Shown piece after piece: positions 30,172-40,800 of a DNA stretch of 64,000 nucleotides. The stretch is from positions 4,199 to 68,198 of the forward strand of contig NZ_QLLY01000014.1 in the NCBI RefSeq assembly GCF_003259365.1, in the 5' to 3' direction. The notes under the pieces were generated by a model. The model was given only the letters and a program-made list of their open reading frames with translations, was not told where the DNA came from and made no database searches. Source of the DNA: Streptomyces sp. PsTaAH-137 (GTDB lineage Bacteria > Actinomycetota > Actinomycetes > Streptomycetales > Streptomycetaceae). The position numbers and the translations under genes were made by a program. The stretch's first letter is position 1. Each line of letters begins with the position of its first letter.

Positions 30172-30937
30172 TGCCGGGGTCGCCTGATTGGCCGGGGTCG
30201 CTTGATGTGCGCCAGCGGCGGACCAGCGGCCAAGTCGCCACTCCGATCGCCAGGGCCAGCAGGTGGCCCCAGCTCGTCATCGGGTCCGTGAAGGCGATCA
30301 GGTCCTCGATCAGCGTCGCCGCGAAGACCCCGAGGACCAGCCGGCGCAGCCAGGGCGTGAGCAGGCCGGAGAGGGCGCCGATGCTCGTGGCGACGCCGAA
30401 GCTGATGCCGTAGTCGAGGCGGTGCAGCGAGCTGTCGGGCAGATGGCCCACCGCCACCGACAGGCCCACCGGCACCTCGGTGGCCAGCGTCGCCAGAACA
30501 TGGCCGAGAAGGAAGACGGCCGCCGTGCGCAGACCCCCTATCCGCCGCTCCAGCGCGGTCAGCACGACGACGAAGGCGACCACGAAGGGCGACGAGAGGC
30601 CGCCCGCGATCCACAGCGCGCTCGCCACCAGGACGAGGACCGGCGACTGGGCCAGATGGGTGACATCGGTGCTGGACGCACGCAGCGCGGCGGACACCGC
30701 GTGCGGGGAGGCGAACTCCATGTACAGGGAGGTGGCGACGAGCACGGCCGTGTAGCCGAAGGTGAACGGGGTGCCGGTGGGAGTGGGCAGCAGCAGCCAC
30801 GGCCGCAGGCGGCGCGGGCCGGTGCGGCGCACCGTCTCCAGGGCCGGGGGGCCGGGCTGTGCGGGGATGCCGTCGAGCGGACGGCCGTCGACGACCGTCG
30901 CCTCACCGGCACCGGTGATCACGCCTCCTGGTTCCAC
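30149..30937 (-). CDS. Rhomboid-like membrane protein
   Basis: The 262-residue protein has six to seven TM segments after a cytoplasmic N-terminus of about 50 residues. Segments LDYGISFGVATSIGALSG (about residues 175-192) and SWGHLLALAIG (about 228) resemble the Ser and His regions of actinobacterial rhomboid-like proteins, but a clean GxSG motif is not seen, so protease activity is uncertain. The GTG start has AAAGGGG 7 nt upstream. Its final residues, ending SSPSGD, come from the dispersed repeat at 30.1 kb and are not part of the fold. Confidence 0.78.
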   Translation of the reverse strand: MEPGGVITGAGEATVVDGRPLDGIPAQPGPPALETVRRTGPRRLRPWLLLPTPTGTPFTFGYTAVLVATSLYMEFASPHAVSAALRASSTDVTHLAQSPVLVLVASALWIAGGLSSPFVVAFVVVLTALERRIGGLRTAAVFLLGHVLATLATEVPVGLSVAVGHLPDSSLHRLDYGISFGVATSIGALSGLLTPWLRRLVLGVFAATLIEDLIAFTDPMTSWGHLLALAIGVATWPLVRRWRTSSDPGQSGDPGKSSPSGD

Positions 30938-31103
30938 GAGGGCACCCCTTTCGCGCGCATCCGCCCCAGACTTCGCCCCGACTGCGCGCCCTGTCCATGA
31001 CGGACGCCACGTAGGACGCGATGCACAGCAACCTCACAGGCCCCGGCCGCGTCCGCAACCGAACCCCCCGCACGCCAAACCCGTATCGGCCAAGATGGCC
31101 CGC

Positions 31104-31790
31104 ATGAGCGTCGTGCATCCGGAAGAAGCCCCTGTCGTCCTGGACCGCCGCGAGGGACCCCACGGCGAGGTCGTGCTGCGCAGGCACGGCGATCTGCTGC
31201 AGATCATCGCCAACGGCACCTTCCTCATGGACACCTCCGACGGCCGCTCCGAGCGGCTGCTCGTCGACGCCGCCCTCGGCGAGCTCGGTCCCGGCCGCGA
31301 GCGGCCCGCCGTGCTGATCGGCGGTCTCGGCGTCGGCTTCTCCCTGGCGCACGCGGCCGCGGACCCGCGCTGGGGCCGGATCACCGTCGTCGAGCGCGAG
31401 CCGGCCGTCATCGACTGGCACCGGCGCGGCCCGCTGGCCCGGCTGTCCGCCGGGGCGCTCGCGGATCCCCGCACCGAGATCGTCGAGGCCGACCTCGTCG
31501 ACCACCTGCGCACCGGGCCCGCCGTCTACGACGCCCTCTGCCTCGACATCGACAACGGCCCGGACTGGACCGTCACCGAGGACAACGACGGCCTCTACTC
31601 ACCGGCCGGTCTCGCCGCCTGCGCCGCCCGCCTGAACCCGGGCGGTGTGCTCGCCGTCTGGTCCGCACAGCCGTCCGCAAATTTCGAAGGAACCTTGCGG
31701 AATGCCGGATTCCGACGGGTCCGCACCGAAGAGATCCCGGTTGTCCGAGGCGTACCCGACGTGGTGCACCTCGCAGTACGGGGCGCGTAG
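31104..31790 (+). CDS. Spermidine-synthase-like methyltransferase-fold protein
   Basis: The 228-residue protein has the spermidine synthase/Rossmann layout: beta-rich start (GEVVLRRHGDLLQIIANGTFLMDT), VLIGGLGVGFSLAHA as the nucleotide loop (about residues 71-86), the acidic strand ITVVEREPAVIDWH and YDALCLDIDNGPDWT near residue 140. It lacks several polyamine-binding residues, so many such proteins are annotated only as spermidine-synthase-like. An alternative ATG lies 9 bp upstream. It precedes the two-component pair by 93 bp on the same strand. Confidence 0.78.
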   Translation: MSVVHPEEAPVVLDRREGPHGEVVLRRHGDLLQIIANGTFLMDTSDGRSERLLVDAALGELGPGRERPAVLIGGLGVGFSLAHAAADPRWGRITVVEREPAVIDWHRRGPLARLSAGALADPRTEIVEADLVDHLRTGPAVYDALCLDIDNGPDWTVTEDNDGLYSPAGLAACAARLNPGGVLAVWSAQPSANFEGTLRNAGFRRVRTEEIPVVRGVPDVVHLAVRGA

Positions 31791-31883
31791 CCGACCGGCG
31801 GTAACTCCCCGTACGCTGAGGCCCGAAACCCGATCATTCAAGCGTCAAGCGCGCCACGAAGGCGTGCATTCAGGGGCGGGGCG

Positions 31884-32621
31884 ATGGAGCAGACACACAC
31901 CTCCCACAACGGCAGCACGGCCACGGCCGGGGCTCAGCGACGGGTCCTCGTCGTCGAGGACGACCCCACGATCGTGGAGGCCATCGCCGCCCGGCTGCGC
32001 GCGGAGGGATTCCTGGTGCAAACCGCTCAGGACGGCCCGGCCGCCGTGGACACGGCCGAGGCATGGCAGCCCGACCTGCTGATCCTCGACATCATGCTGC
32101 CGGGCTTCGACGGCCTGGAAGTGTGCCGTCGCGTGCAGGCCCAGCGGCCGGTGCCGGTGCTGATGCTGACCGCGCGCGACGACGAGACCGACATGCTCGT
32201 CGGGCTCGGCGTGGGCGCGGACGACTACATGACCAAGCCGTTCTCGATGCGGGAGCTGGCGGCCCGGGTGCACGTCCTGCTGCGCCGGGTGGAGCGCGCG
32301 GCCGTCGCCGCCTCGACGCCGCGCAGCGGCATCCTCCGGCTCGGCGAGCTGGAGATCGACCACGCGCAGCGCCGGGTGCGGGTCAGGAACGAGGACGTGC
32401 ACCTCACGCCCACCGAGTTCGACCTCCTGGTCTGCCTGGCGAACACCCCGCGGGCCGTCCTCTCGCGCGAGCAGCTGCTCGCCGAGGTGTGGGACTGGGC
32501 GGACGCCTCGGGCACCCGGACCGTCGACAGCCACATCAAGGCCCTGCGGCGGAAGATCGGTGCCGAGCGCATCCGCACCGTGCACGGCGTCGGCTACGCG
32601 CTGGAGACGCCGACCCCATGA
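31884..32621 (+). CDS. OmpR/PhoB-type response regulator
   Basis: The 245-residue protein has a receiver domain with acidic pair EDD (residues 25-27), the phosphorylation site Asp in LLILDIMLPGFDGLEV (about residue 69), Thr in LTARDD and Lys in TKPFSMREL. A C-terminal winged helix follows (LTPTEFDLLVCLANTPRAVL; VDSHIKALRRKIG; VHGVGYALE). Its stop overlaps the kinase start by ATGA, making an obligate pair. It lies upstream of kgd on the same strand, but a hairpin separates them. Confidence 0.95.
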   Translation: MEQTHTSHNGSTATAGAQRRVLVVEDDPTIVEAIAARLRAEGFLVQTAQDGPAAVDTAEAWQPDLLILDIMLPGFDGLEVCRRVQAQRPVPVLMLTARDDETDMLVGLGVGADDYMTKPFSMRELAARVHVLLRRVERAAVAASTPRSGILRLGELEIDHAQRRVRVRNEDVHLTPTEFDLLVCLANTPRAVLSREQLLAEVWDWADASGTRTVDSHIKALRRKIGAERIRTVHGVGYALETPTP

Positions 32622-33766
32622 GCGTCGGGGACCGGGCACAGCACAGCCGGGCGGACCGGCCGAAGGCGCTGAAGCCGCCACTGAACCCGTACTGGGCGAC
32701 CGGCGGGCTGCGCCCCTTCTCCATCAAGGCGAAGCTCGGCACCCTCGTCGTCATCTCGGTCTTCATCACCACGGGCCTGCTCATGGTCGCGATGTACACG
32801 GCGACCGAGCTGCGCTTCATCACGGTGTTCTCGATCATCGCGACGCTGCTGATCACGCAGTTCGTCGCGCACTCGCTGACGGCGCCGCTCGACGAGATGA
32901 ACACCGTGGCCCGCTCGATCTCCAACGGCGACTACACGCGGCGCGTGCGCGGCGCCGACCGCCGCGACGAGCTGGGCGACCTCGCCGTCACCATCAACCG
33001 CATGGCCGACGAGCTCGCCGCGCAGGACCACCAGCGCAAGGAGCTCGTGGCGAACGTCTCGCACGAGCTGCGCACCCCCATCGCGGGCCTGCGCGCCGTG
33101 CTGGAGAACGTGGTGGACGGCGTCATGTCCGCCGACCCCGAGACCATGCGCACGGCGCTGAAACAGACGGAGCGGCTGGGCCGGCTCGTGGAGACGCTGC
33201 TCGACCTGTCCCGGCTGGACAACGGTGTGGTGCCGCTCAAGGCGCGGCGCTTCGAGGTCTGGCCGTACCTGTCGGGCGTGCTCAAGGAGGCCAACATGGC
33301 CGTCTCGCAGCGCGCCGGCATCGCCTCCGGGTCCGGTACCCATACGCGTACGGACGTCCATCTCCACCTCGACGTCTCGCCGCCGGAGCTGACCGGGCAC
33401 GCCGATCCCGAGCGCATCCACCAGGTAGTGGCGAATCTCATCGACAACGCCGTGAAGCACTCCCCGCCGCACGGCCGGGTCACGGTGCGGGCCCGGCGCG
33501 GCCTGTATCCGGAGTCGCTGGAGCTGGAGGTGCAGGACGAGGGTCCCGGCATCCCCAAGTCCGAGTGGCACCGGGTCTTCGAGCGCTTCAACCGCGGTAC
33601 GAAGGACAACGGGTCGAGCGGCAAGGGCGACGGCGGCACGGGCCTCGGCCTGGCCATCGCGCGCTGGGCGGTGGACCTGCACGGCGGCCGGATCGGTGTG
33701 GCCGAATCCGAGCGGGGCTGCCGGATCAAGGTCACTCTTCCGGGAGAGCCCCGACCGCAAAGTTGA
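32618..33766 (+). CDS. Sensor histidine kinase, partner of the OmpR-type regulator
   Basis: The 382-residue kinase is unusual in having almost no outside domain. Two TM helices (about residues 38-60 and 63-85) are separated by only a few residues, followed by HAMP (SLTAPLDEMNTVARSISNGD), H-box VANVSHELRTPIAGLRAV, N box NLIDNAVKHSPPHG and G boxes DEGPGIP and GGTGLGLAIARW. Kinases with so short an external loop usually sense signals within or at the membrane. The product is coupled to the regulator by a 4-bp overlap. Confidence 0.93.
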   Translation: MSVGDRAQHSRADRPKALKPPLNPYWATGGLRPFSIKAKLGTLVVISVFITTGLLMVAMYTATELRFITVFSIIATLLITQFVAHSLTAPLDEMNTVARSISNGDYTRRVRGADRRDELGDLAVTINRMADELAAQDHQRKELVANVSHELRTPIAGLRAVLENVVDGVMSADPETMRTALKQTERLGRLVETLLDLSRLDNGVVPLKARRFEVWPYLSGVLKEANMAVSQRAGIASGSGTHTRTDVHLHLDVSPPELTGHADPERIHQVVANLIDNAVKHSPPHGRVTVRARRGLYPESLELEVQDEGPGIPKSEWHRVFERFNRGTKDNGSSGKGDGGTGLGLAIARWAVDLHGGRIGVAESERGCRIKVTLPGEPRPQS

Positions 33767-33805
33767 CGTAGGGTTTCGGTCAGGCGGAGGTCAAGCCGCG
33801 CGCTG

Positions 33806-33830
33806 GCGTACCCGGATGTGCCGGGTACGC
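33806..33830. terminator. Hairpin after the two-component operon
   Basis: GCGTACCCGG and its exact complement (33821-33830) flank a 5-base loop, 40 bp beyond the kinase stop. It probably separates the two-component operon from kgd, although no U-tract follows. Confidence 0.65.
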
Positions 33831-34006
33831 GATCCGTGCATGCGGAACCCCGGTTGTTTCCCGCCATTTCCCGGCCCGAAACACGACTTCCAGTGTGACT
33901 TACGCGACGGATCACCGGCCCGGTCTGCACGTCCCGCCGATGGAGGCGTAGCCTTTATTCCCGCTGTCCATCACCTTGTGAGAAGCGGAAGAGGGCGGTT
34001 CACGCC

Positions 34007-37000
34007 GTGTCGCCACAGTCCCCCAGTAACTCGACCACCGAGACCGACCAAGCCGGGCAGGGCAGAAACCCTGCGGCCGCCTTCGGTCCCAATGAGTGGC
34101 TCGTCGACGAGATCTATCAGCAGTACCTCCAGGACCCGAATTCGGTAGACCGAGCCTGGTGGGACTTCTTCGCCGACTACAAGCCCGGTGCCGCAGCCGC
34201 GGGGGCTGCGCCGACTGAGCCTGCAGCGCAGCCGGCCCAGAAGCCTCCGGCCCCGGCCGCCGCTCCGGCGCCCGCCGCCCAGGCCCCCGCCGCGAAGCCC
34301 GCAGCCGCAGCTCCCGCACAGACTGCCGCCGCGAAGCCCGCCGAGGCCGCGCCCGCGAAGGCCGCTCCCGCAACGCCCGCACCTGCACCCGCACCGAAGA
34401 AGGCTGAACAAGTGACGACCGAGGCCCCTGCCGGCCCCGAGTTCGTGACGCTGCGCGGTCCCGCCGCCGCCGTCGCGAAGAACATGAACAAGTCCATCGA
34501 GGTCCCCACGGCGACGTCCGTGCGCGCGGTCCCGGTGAAGCTGCTGTTCGACAACCGCATCGTCATCAACAACCACCTCAAGCGCGCCCGTGGCGGGAAG
34601 ATCTCCTTCACGCACCTCATCGGGTACGCGATGGTGCAGGCCATCAAGGCCATGCCGTCGATGAACTACTCCTTCCAGGAGAAGGACGGCAAGCCGACCC
34701 TGGTCAAGCCGGAGCACATCAACTTCGGCCTCGCGATCGACCTCGTGAAGCCCAACGGCGACCGCCAGCTGGTCGTCGCGGGCATCAAGAAGGCCGAGAC
34801 GCTGAACTTCTTCGAGTTCTGGCAGGCCTACGAGGACATCGTCCGCCGCGCCCGTGACGGCAAGCTCGGCATGGACGACTTCACCGGCGTCACGGTCTCC
34901 CTGACCAACCCCGGCGGCCTCGGCACCGTCCACTCGGTCCCGCGTCTGATGCCCGGACAGTCGGTCATCATGGGCGTCGGCTCGATGGACTACCCGGCGG
35001 AGTTCCAGGGCACCTCCCAGGACACGCTGAACAAGCTCGGCATCTCGAAGGTCATGACGCTCACGTCGACCTACGACCACCGGGTCATCCAGGGCGCCGC
35101 CTCCGGCGAGTTCCTGCGCGTCGTCGCGAACCTCCTCCTCGGGGAGAGCGAGTTCTACGACGACATCTTCAAGGCCCTGCGCATCCCCTACGAGCCGGTC
35201 CGCTGGCTCAAGGACATCGACGCCTCGCACGACGACGACGTCACCAAGGCCGCCCGCGTCTTCGAGCTGATCCACTCCTACCGGGTCCGCGGCCACGTCA
35301 TGGCCGACACCGACCCGCTGGAGTACCGCCAGCGCAAGCACCCCGACCTCGACATCAACGAGCACGGGCTGACGCTGTGGGATCTGGAGCGCGAGTTCGC
35401 CGTCGGCGGCTTCGCCGGCAAGTCGATGATGAAGCTCCGCGACATCCTCGGCGTGCTCCGTGACTCGTACGTGCGCACCGTCGGCATCGAGTTCATGCAC
35501 ATCCAGGACCCGAAGCAGCGCAAGTGGATCCAGGACCGCGTCGAGCGCCCGCACTCCAAGCCGGAGCGCGAGGAGCAGCTGCGGATCCTGCGCCGCCTGA
35601 ACTCGGCCGAGGCGTTCGAGACGTTCCTCCAGACGAAGTTCGTCGGCCAGAAGCGCTTCTCCCTGGAGGGCGGCGAGTCCGTCGTCCCGCTGCTCGACGC
35701 GGTCATCGACTCCGCCGCCGAGGCCCGCCTCGACGAGGTCGTCATCGGCATGGCCCACCGCGGCCGCCTGAACGTGCTGGCGAACATCGTCGGCAAGTCG
35801 TACGCGCAGATCTTCCGCGAGTTCGAGGGCAACCTCGACCCGAAGTCGATGCACGGCTCCGGCGACGTGAAGTACCACCTGGGCGCCGAGGGCACCTTCA
35901 CCGGCCTGGACGGCGAGCAGATCAAGGTCTCGCTGGCCGCGAACCCGTCCCACCTGGAGACGGTCGACCCGGTCATCGAGGGCATCGTCCGCGCCAAGCA
36001 GGACATCATCAACAAGGGCGGCACGGACTTCACCGTCCTGCCCGTCGCCCTGCACGGCGACGCGGCCTTCGCGGGCCAGGGCGTCGTGGCCGAGACGCTC
36101 AACATGTCGCAGCTGCGCGGCTACCGCACGGGCGGCACGGTCCACATCGTCATCAACAACCAGGTCGGCTTCACCGCCGCCCCGGAGTCGTCGCGCTCGT
36201 CCATGTACGCCACCGACGTGGCCCGCATGATCGAGGCGCCGATCTTCCACGTGAACGGCGACGACCCCGAGGCCGTCGTCCGCGTCGCGCGCCTCGCGTT
36301 CGAGTTCCGTCAGGCGTTCAACAAGGACGTCGTGATCGACCTCATCTGCTACCGCCGCCGCGGTCACAACGAGTCGGACAACCCGGCGTTCACGCAGCCG
36401 CTGATGTACGACCTGATCGACAAGAAGCGCTCGGTGCGCAAGCTCTACACCGAGTCCCTCATCGGTCGCGGCGACATCACCCTCGAAGAGGCGGAGCAGG
36501 CGCTCCAGGACTTCCAGGGGCAGCTGGAGAAGGTCTTCACCGAGGTCCGCGAGGCCGTCGCGAGCGGGACCGAGGAGACCTCCCCGCAGCCGCAGGCCGA
36601 GTTCCCGGTGCCGGTGCAGACCGCGATCTCCCAGGAGGTCGTCAAGCGCATCGCCGAGTCCCAGGTCAACATCCCGGACAACATCACGGTCCACCCGCGT
36701 CTGCTGCCGCAGCTCCAGCGCCGCGCGTCGATGATCGAGGACGGGACGATCGACTGGGGCATGGGCGAGACCCTCGCCCTCGGCTCCCTCCTCCTGGAGG
36801 GCACCCCGGTCCGCCTGTCCGGCCAGGACTCGCGCCGCGGCACCTTCGGCCAGCGCCACGCGGTGCTGATCGACCGGGAGACCGGCGAGGACTACACCCC
36901 GCTGCTCTACCTGTCGCCCGAGCAGGCCCGCTACAACGTCTACGACTCGCTGCTCTCCGAGTACGCGGTCATGGGCTTCGAGTACGGCTACTCGCTGGCG

Positions 37001-37798
37001 CGTCCCGAGTCCCTCGTGATGTGGGAAGCCCAGTTCGGTGACTTCGTCAACGGCGCGCAGACGGTCGTCGACGAGTACATCTCGGCCGCCGAGCAGAAGT
37101 GGGGCCAGACGTCCGGCGTCACCCTGCTCCTCCCGCACGGCTACGAGGGCCAGGGCCCGGACCACTCCTCGGCCCGCGTCGAGCGCTTCCTCCAGCTCTG
37201 CGCGCAGAACAACATGACGGTCGCGATGCCCACGCTCCCGTCGAACTACTTCCACCTCCTGCGGTGGCAGGTGCACAACCCGCACCACAAGCCGCTGGTG
37301 GTCTTCACCCCGAAGTCGATGCTGCGCCTCAAGGCCGCCGCGTCGAAGGTGGAGGAGTTCACGACGGGCGGCTTCCGTCCGGTCATCGGCGACGAGACGG
37401 TGGACGCGAACGCGGTCCGCAAGGTGGTCTTCGTCGCGGGCAAGCTGTACTACGACCTGGAGGCCGAGCGGAAGAAGAGCGGGAACACCGACACCGCGAT
37501 CATCCGCGTCGAGCGCCTGTACCCGCTGCCGGGTGCCGAACTCCAGGCGGAGATCAGCAAGTTCCCGAACGCCGAGAAGTACATCTGGGCGCAGGAGGAG
37601 CCGGCGAACCAGGGTGCGTGGCCGTTCATCGCGCTCAACCTGATCGACCACCTGGACCTGGCGGTCGGCGCCGACATCCCGCACGGCGAGCGCCTGCGCC
37701 GCATCTCGCGGCCGCACTCCTCGTCGCCGGCGGTCGGCTCCGCCAAGCGCCACCAGGCCGAGCAGGAGCAGCTGGTGCGTGAGGTGTTCGAGGCGTAA
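34007..37798 (+). CDS. kgd: Multifunctional 2-oxoglutarate dehydrogenase E1 / decarboxylase with fused E2-type domain
   Basis: The 1,263-residue protein is the actinobacterial Kgd/OdhA type. A short N-terminal signature (NEWLVDEIYQQYLQDPNSVD) is followed by an Ala/Pro linker (about residues 62-145). Next comes an E2-like succinyltransferase catalytic domain without lipoyl domain (about 160-375; YDHRVIQGAASGEFL holds the catalytic His). The thiamine-diphosphate E1 domains then contain GMAHRGRLNVLANIVGK (about 580), VNGDDPEAVVRVARLA and RRRGHNESDNPAFTQP. It makes succinyl-CoA with lipoylated E2 and E3 in the TCA cycle. In relatives the FHA protein GarA inhibits the E1 part. The GTG start is supported by the conserved N-terminus. 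Confidence 0.96.
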   Translation: MSPQSPSNSTTETDQAGQGRNPAAAFGPNEWLVDEIYQQYLQDPNSVDRAWWDFFADYKPGAAAAGAAPTEPAAQPAQKPPAPAAAPAPAAQAPAAKPAAAAPAQTAAAKPAEAAPAKAAPATPAPAPAPKKAEQVTTEAPAGPEFVTLRGPAAAVAKNMNKSIEVPTATSVRAVPVKLLFDNRIVINNHLKRARGGKISFTHLIGYAMVQAIKAMPSMNYSFQEKDGKPTLVKPEHINFGLAIDLVKPNGDRQLVVAGIKKAETLNFFEFWQAYEDIVRRARDGKLGMDDFTGVTVSLTNPGGLGTVHSVPRLMPGQSVIMGVGSMDYPAEFQGTSQDTLNKLGISKVMTLTSTYDHRVIQGAASGEFLRVVANLLLGESEFYDDIFKALRIPYEPVRWLKDIDASHDDDVTKAARVFELIHSYRVRGHVMADTDPLEYRQRKHPDLDINEHGLTLWDLEREFAVGGFAGKSMMKLRDILGVLRDSYVRTVGIEFMHIQDPKQRKWIQDRVERPHSKPEREEQLRILRRLNSAEAFETFLQTKFVGQKRFSLEGGESVVPLLDAVIDSAAEARLDEVVIGMAHRGRLNVLANIVGKSYAQIFREFEGNLDPKSMHGSGDVKYHLGAEGTFTGLDGEQIKVSLAANPSHLETVDPVIEGIVRAKQDIINKGGTDFTVLPVALHGDAAFAGQGVVAETLNMSQLRGYRTGGTVHIVINNQVGFTAAPESSRSSMYATDVARMIEAPIFHVNGDDPEAVVRVARLAFEFRQAFNKDVVIDLICYRRRGHNESDNPAFTQPLMYDLIDKKRSVRKLYTESLIGRGDITLEEAEQALQDFQGQLEKVFTEVREAVASGTEETSPQPQAEFPVPVQTAISQEVVKRIAESQVNIPDNITVHPRLLPQLQRRASMIEDGTIDWGMGETLALGSLLLEGTPVRLSGQDSRRGTFGQRHAVLIDRETGEDYTPLLYLSPEQARYNVYDSLLSEYAVMGFEYGYSLARPESLVMWEAQFGDFVNGAQTVVDEYISAAEQKWGQTSGVTLLLPHGYEGQGPDHSSARVERFLQLCAQNNMTVAMPTLPSNYFHLLRWQVHNPHHKPLVVFTPKSMLRLKAAASKVEEFTTGGFRPVIGDETVDANAVRKVVFVAGKLYYDLEAERKKSGNTDTAIIRVERLYPLPGAELQAEISKFPNAEKYIWAQEEPANQGAWPFIALNLIDHLDLAVGADIPHGERLRRISRPHSSSPAVGSAKRHQAEQEQLVREVFEA

Positions 37799-37812
37799 GG
37801 CCCCGGACCCCG

Positions 37813-37860
37813 CATGCGGAAGGGCCCGGCACCCTCGGGGGTGCCGGGCCCTTCCGCATG
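37813..37860. terminator. Perfect 21-bp hairpin terminator between convergent genes
   Basis: Arms 37813-37833 and 37840-37860 are perfectly complementary (21 bp) around a CTCGGG loop. It lies 14 bp beyond the kgd stop and ends 6 bp from the stop of the convergent NLR-like gene, so it insulates the two operons. Confidence 0.93.
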
Positions 37861-37866
37861 TCCGCG

Positions 37867-40800
37867 CTAGGCGGGCTGGGGTTCGAACTCCCAGTAGGGG
37901 CGGACCCGTTCGCGGGCGGAGACGGTGTGGATGTGCTGGGGGCCCAGCGTGCCGGACAGCCGGCGCAGTGCCTCCTCCTCCAGCGGCCCTGCCTCCTCGT
38001 CGCGCTGGAGGGAGCGCAGGTCGTAGGCGACGGCGATGCCCGCGGACAGGGTCAGCGGATGGTCGTCGCCGAGCACCGGGCGGGCGCCTTCGAGCGTGGT
38101 GCGGGACAGGGCCAGCGCGTCCTCGTACCGGCCGATGAAGTTCCGGCTCCCCGAGGCGTTCATCGCGCAGCCCAGCGTCCACGGGTGCAGGTCGCCGAGT
38201 GCCTGCTCCATGCCCACCAGGGCCTGCTCGCACAGGCTGCGGGCCTCCTCGCGGGCGCCCTGGGCGCGCATCACGAGGCCCAGGTTGGACAGGGTTCCGA
38301 GGTAGTACGGGTGGGCCGGGCCCAGCTGCCGCAGATAGACGCTGACGGCGTCCTCGGTACGGGTGCGGGCCTCGTCGAGGTTGCCGTACTCGCGCAGGTA
38401 GGACGCGTAGTCGGAGGCGATCATGAGGGTCGCCGGGTAGTCGCTGCCGAAGACCCGGCTGCTGCGTTCGTACACGTCGCGCAGCGCCTGTCCGGCCTCG
38501 GTGAGGTCGCCGCCGCGGCGCCGGCACAGGGCGAGGTTGTGCTCGGCGAGCAGGGTGAGCGGGTGGCTCTCGCCGAGCATGGCCTGGTTGAGGCGCAGGC
38601 TCTGCTCCTGGCGGGACAGCGCCTCCTTGTACTTGCCCATCAGGCGCAGCCCGCGGGCGCAGGAGATGCCGGAGCCGAGGATGCTGAGGTGCCGGGGGCG
38701 CAGCACGCGCTCGCGGCGGCGCAGGGTGTCGAGGTCCAGGTCGTACGCCTCGCCGTAGCGGCCGAGGAGGCGCCGTACGACGGCCAGGTTGTTCTGGGCG
38801 TCGAGGCTGGTGGCGTCGTCCTCGCCGAGGAGGGCGCGGTAGACGGTCCAGCAGTGCTCGAAGAGTTCGTGGGCGCGGTCGTACTTGGCGGTGCGCAGCA
38901 GTACCGAGCCGAGCATGCTCATGGCCCGCAGGGTCTCCAGGTCCCGGTCGCCGCGCTCGTCGGTGAGCTGCTCGACCATGGTGCGGCTGAGCTGTTCGGC
39001 CTTGCGGAACTCGCCGAGCATGCGCAGGGTGTTGCCGTAGACGTAGTCGAGTTCCCTGACGTGGGCGTGGCGTTCGCCGAGGGTGTCGCGCCAGTTCTCC
39101 TCGGTCTTCTCGCACAGGGCGAGGCAGGTGCGGTACTCCCCCGCGTAATTGAGGTAGCGCAGGCAGCTCAGGACGAAGTTCTGGATCGCCGGGTTGGTGG
39201 AGTGCAGTGCGCCGGAGGGCTCCAGGTGCGGGATGAGTTCGGCGTAGCGGGGCCAGTTGCGGGGTTCCGCGGGGGCGCCGGGGTCGGCCTGGGCGAGGAC
39301 GCGGCGCACGGCCCGGGACAGGTGCTCGGTGTCCTTCTCGGACACGTACTGGCGCACCACCTGGTAGACCATGTTGTGCAGTTGGACGGTCTCCATGCCG
39401 CCGCCCGCGTCGACCGGCTGCTCGGAGTACTCCAGGCCCGCGATGGAGTACTGGACGAGCCGGTTGAGGGCCGCGTTCCAGCGGACGCGGTCGTTCATCA
39501 GGCCCGAGTACTCCTCGGGCAGATCGCCGGCGGGCATCTCGCGCAGCAGTTTCAGCGGGACGCGGCCGGGGGCGAAGAAGACGCAGAGCCGCAGCAGGGC
39601 GCGGGCGTCGGGGTATTCGTCGCGGATGTTGTTGAGGAGTATGGCGATGGACTGCGGGAACGGCGTCGGGTACTGCTCGGAGACGGTCAGGGTGTCCGGT
39701 GAGTCGAGGCGCCGGCCGAGCAGGTCCACGTACTGGCTCACGGTCATCGGCGAGTTGGCGAGCCAGCCGGCGGTCTGGTCCAGGGCGAGCGGGAAGTCGC
39801 CCAGGGCCTCGGCGAGTTGTCCGGCCTCGGTGCTGTTCAGGCGCACGGCGCGGCGCTGGACGAAGATGACGGATTCGCGGCGGGTGTAGACGGGCACCTC
39901 GACGAGCTGGGTGTGGCGGCTGGCCCAGTCGCGGTTGCGGGAGGTGATGAGGACGTCGCCGGCGCCGCTGGGCAGCAGGTCGGTGAGGATGTCGGGGTCG
40001 TCGCAGCCGTCGAAGACGATCAGCCACTTGCCGTACGGGGTGCCGCGGCGCAGCGCTTCGAGGGCGGTGCGGATCCGCTCGCCGTAGCTGGTGGCGTCGA
40101 CGCCGAGCTGGAAGGCGGGCGCCAGTTCGGACAGGCGCTCGCGCAGTCCGGCCCGCCCTTCCGCGGGCACCCACCAGACGACGTCGTACTCGGAGGCGTA
40201 CCGGTAGGCGTACTCGGCGGCGATCTGGGTCTTGCCGATGCCGGACATGCCGAGCAGGGTGACGATCTTGGCGCCGGACGGGGCCTCGACGAGTTTCTCG
40301 CGCAGCTCGGTGATGACCTCGATGCGGCCGGTGAAGCGGGGGTTGCGGCGCGGGACGCCGCCCCAGACCTCGGGCGGGTCGTTGGGGAAGCGCGGTCCGC
40401 GGCGGCCGGTGCTGTGGCCGATCCGGTCGGTGGGCAGGCCGAGCCGGCGCAGCACCCGGAACTCGGCCTCGCGCGCGTCGATCCCCCACAGCTCGACCGG
40501 TTCGAGGGCGACGGTGGCGCCGGGGGTGTCGCCGCTGCTCAGCGAGAGGCCGGCGTAGCGCCCCGGGTGGCGTGCGACGACCGTGGTCAGGGCCTCGTTC
40601 CAGTCCTGGTGGCTGTGGCCGCCGCGGCTGAAGTAGCGATCACTGAGCACCATGACGATCTTGCTGTCGCTCCGGGCGAGATCGGCGAGGGCCTCGGTGA
40701 GGCTGCCCGCCGCCTGGGGGTTGAGGGAGCGCAGGGAGACCTGGTGTCCCTGTTCCTCCAGACGGTGCTGGATCCAGCGGGCCCAGGGCCCGTCGAATCC

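Noticed and set aside
37813..37860. Perfect 21-bp inverted repeat considered as a mobile-element end or att site
   Set aside because: It sits symmetrically between two convergent stops with a 6-base loop and no direct repeats; a terminator explains it.
33971..40489. A 6.5-kb minus-strand open frame running through kgd and the NLR-like gene
   Set aside because: It reads antisense to kgd and out of frame with the NLR-like gene; its translation is Arg/Pro/Leu-rich without motifs.
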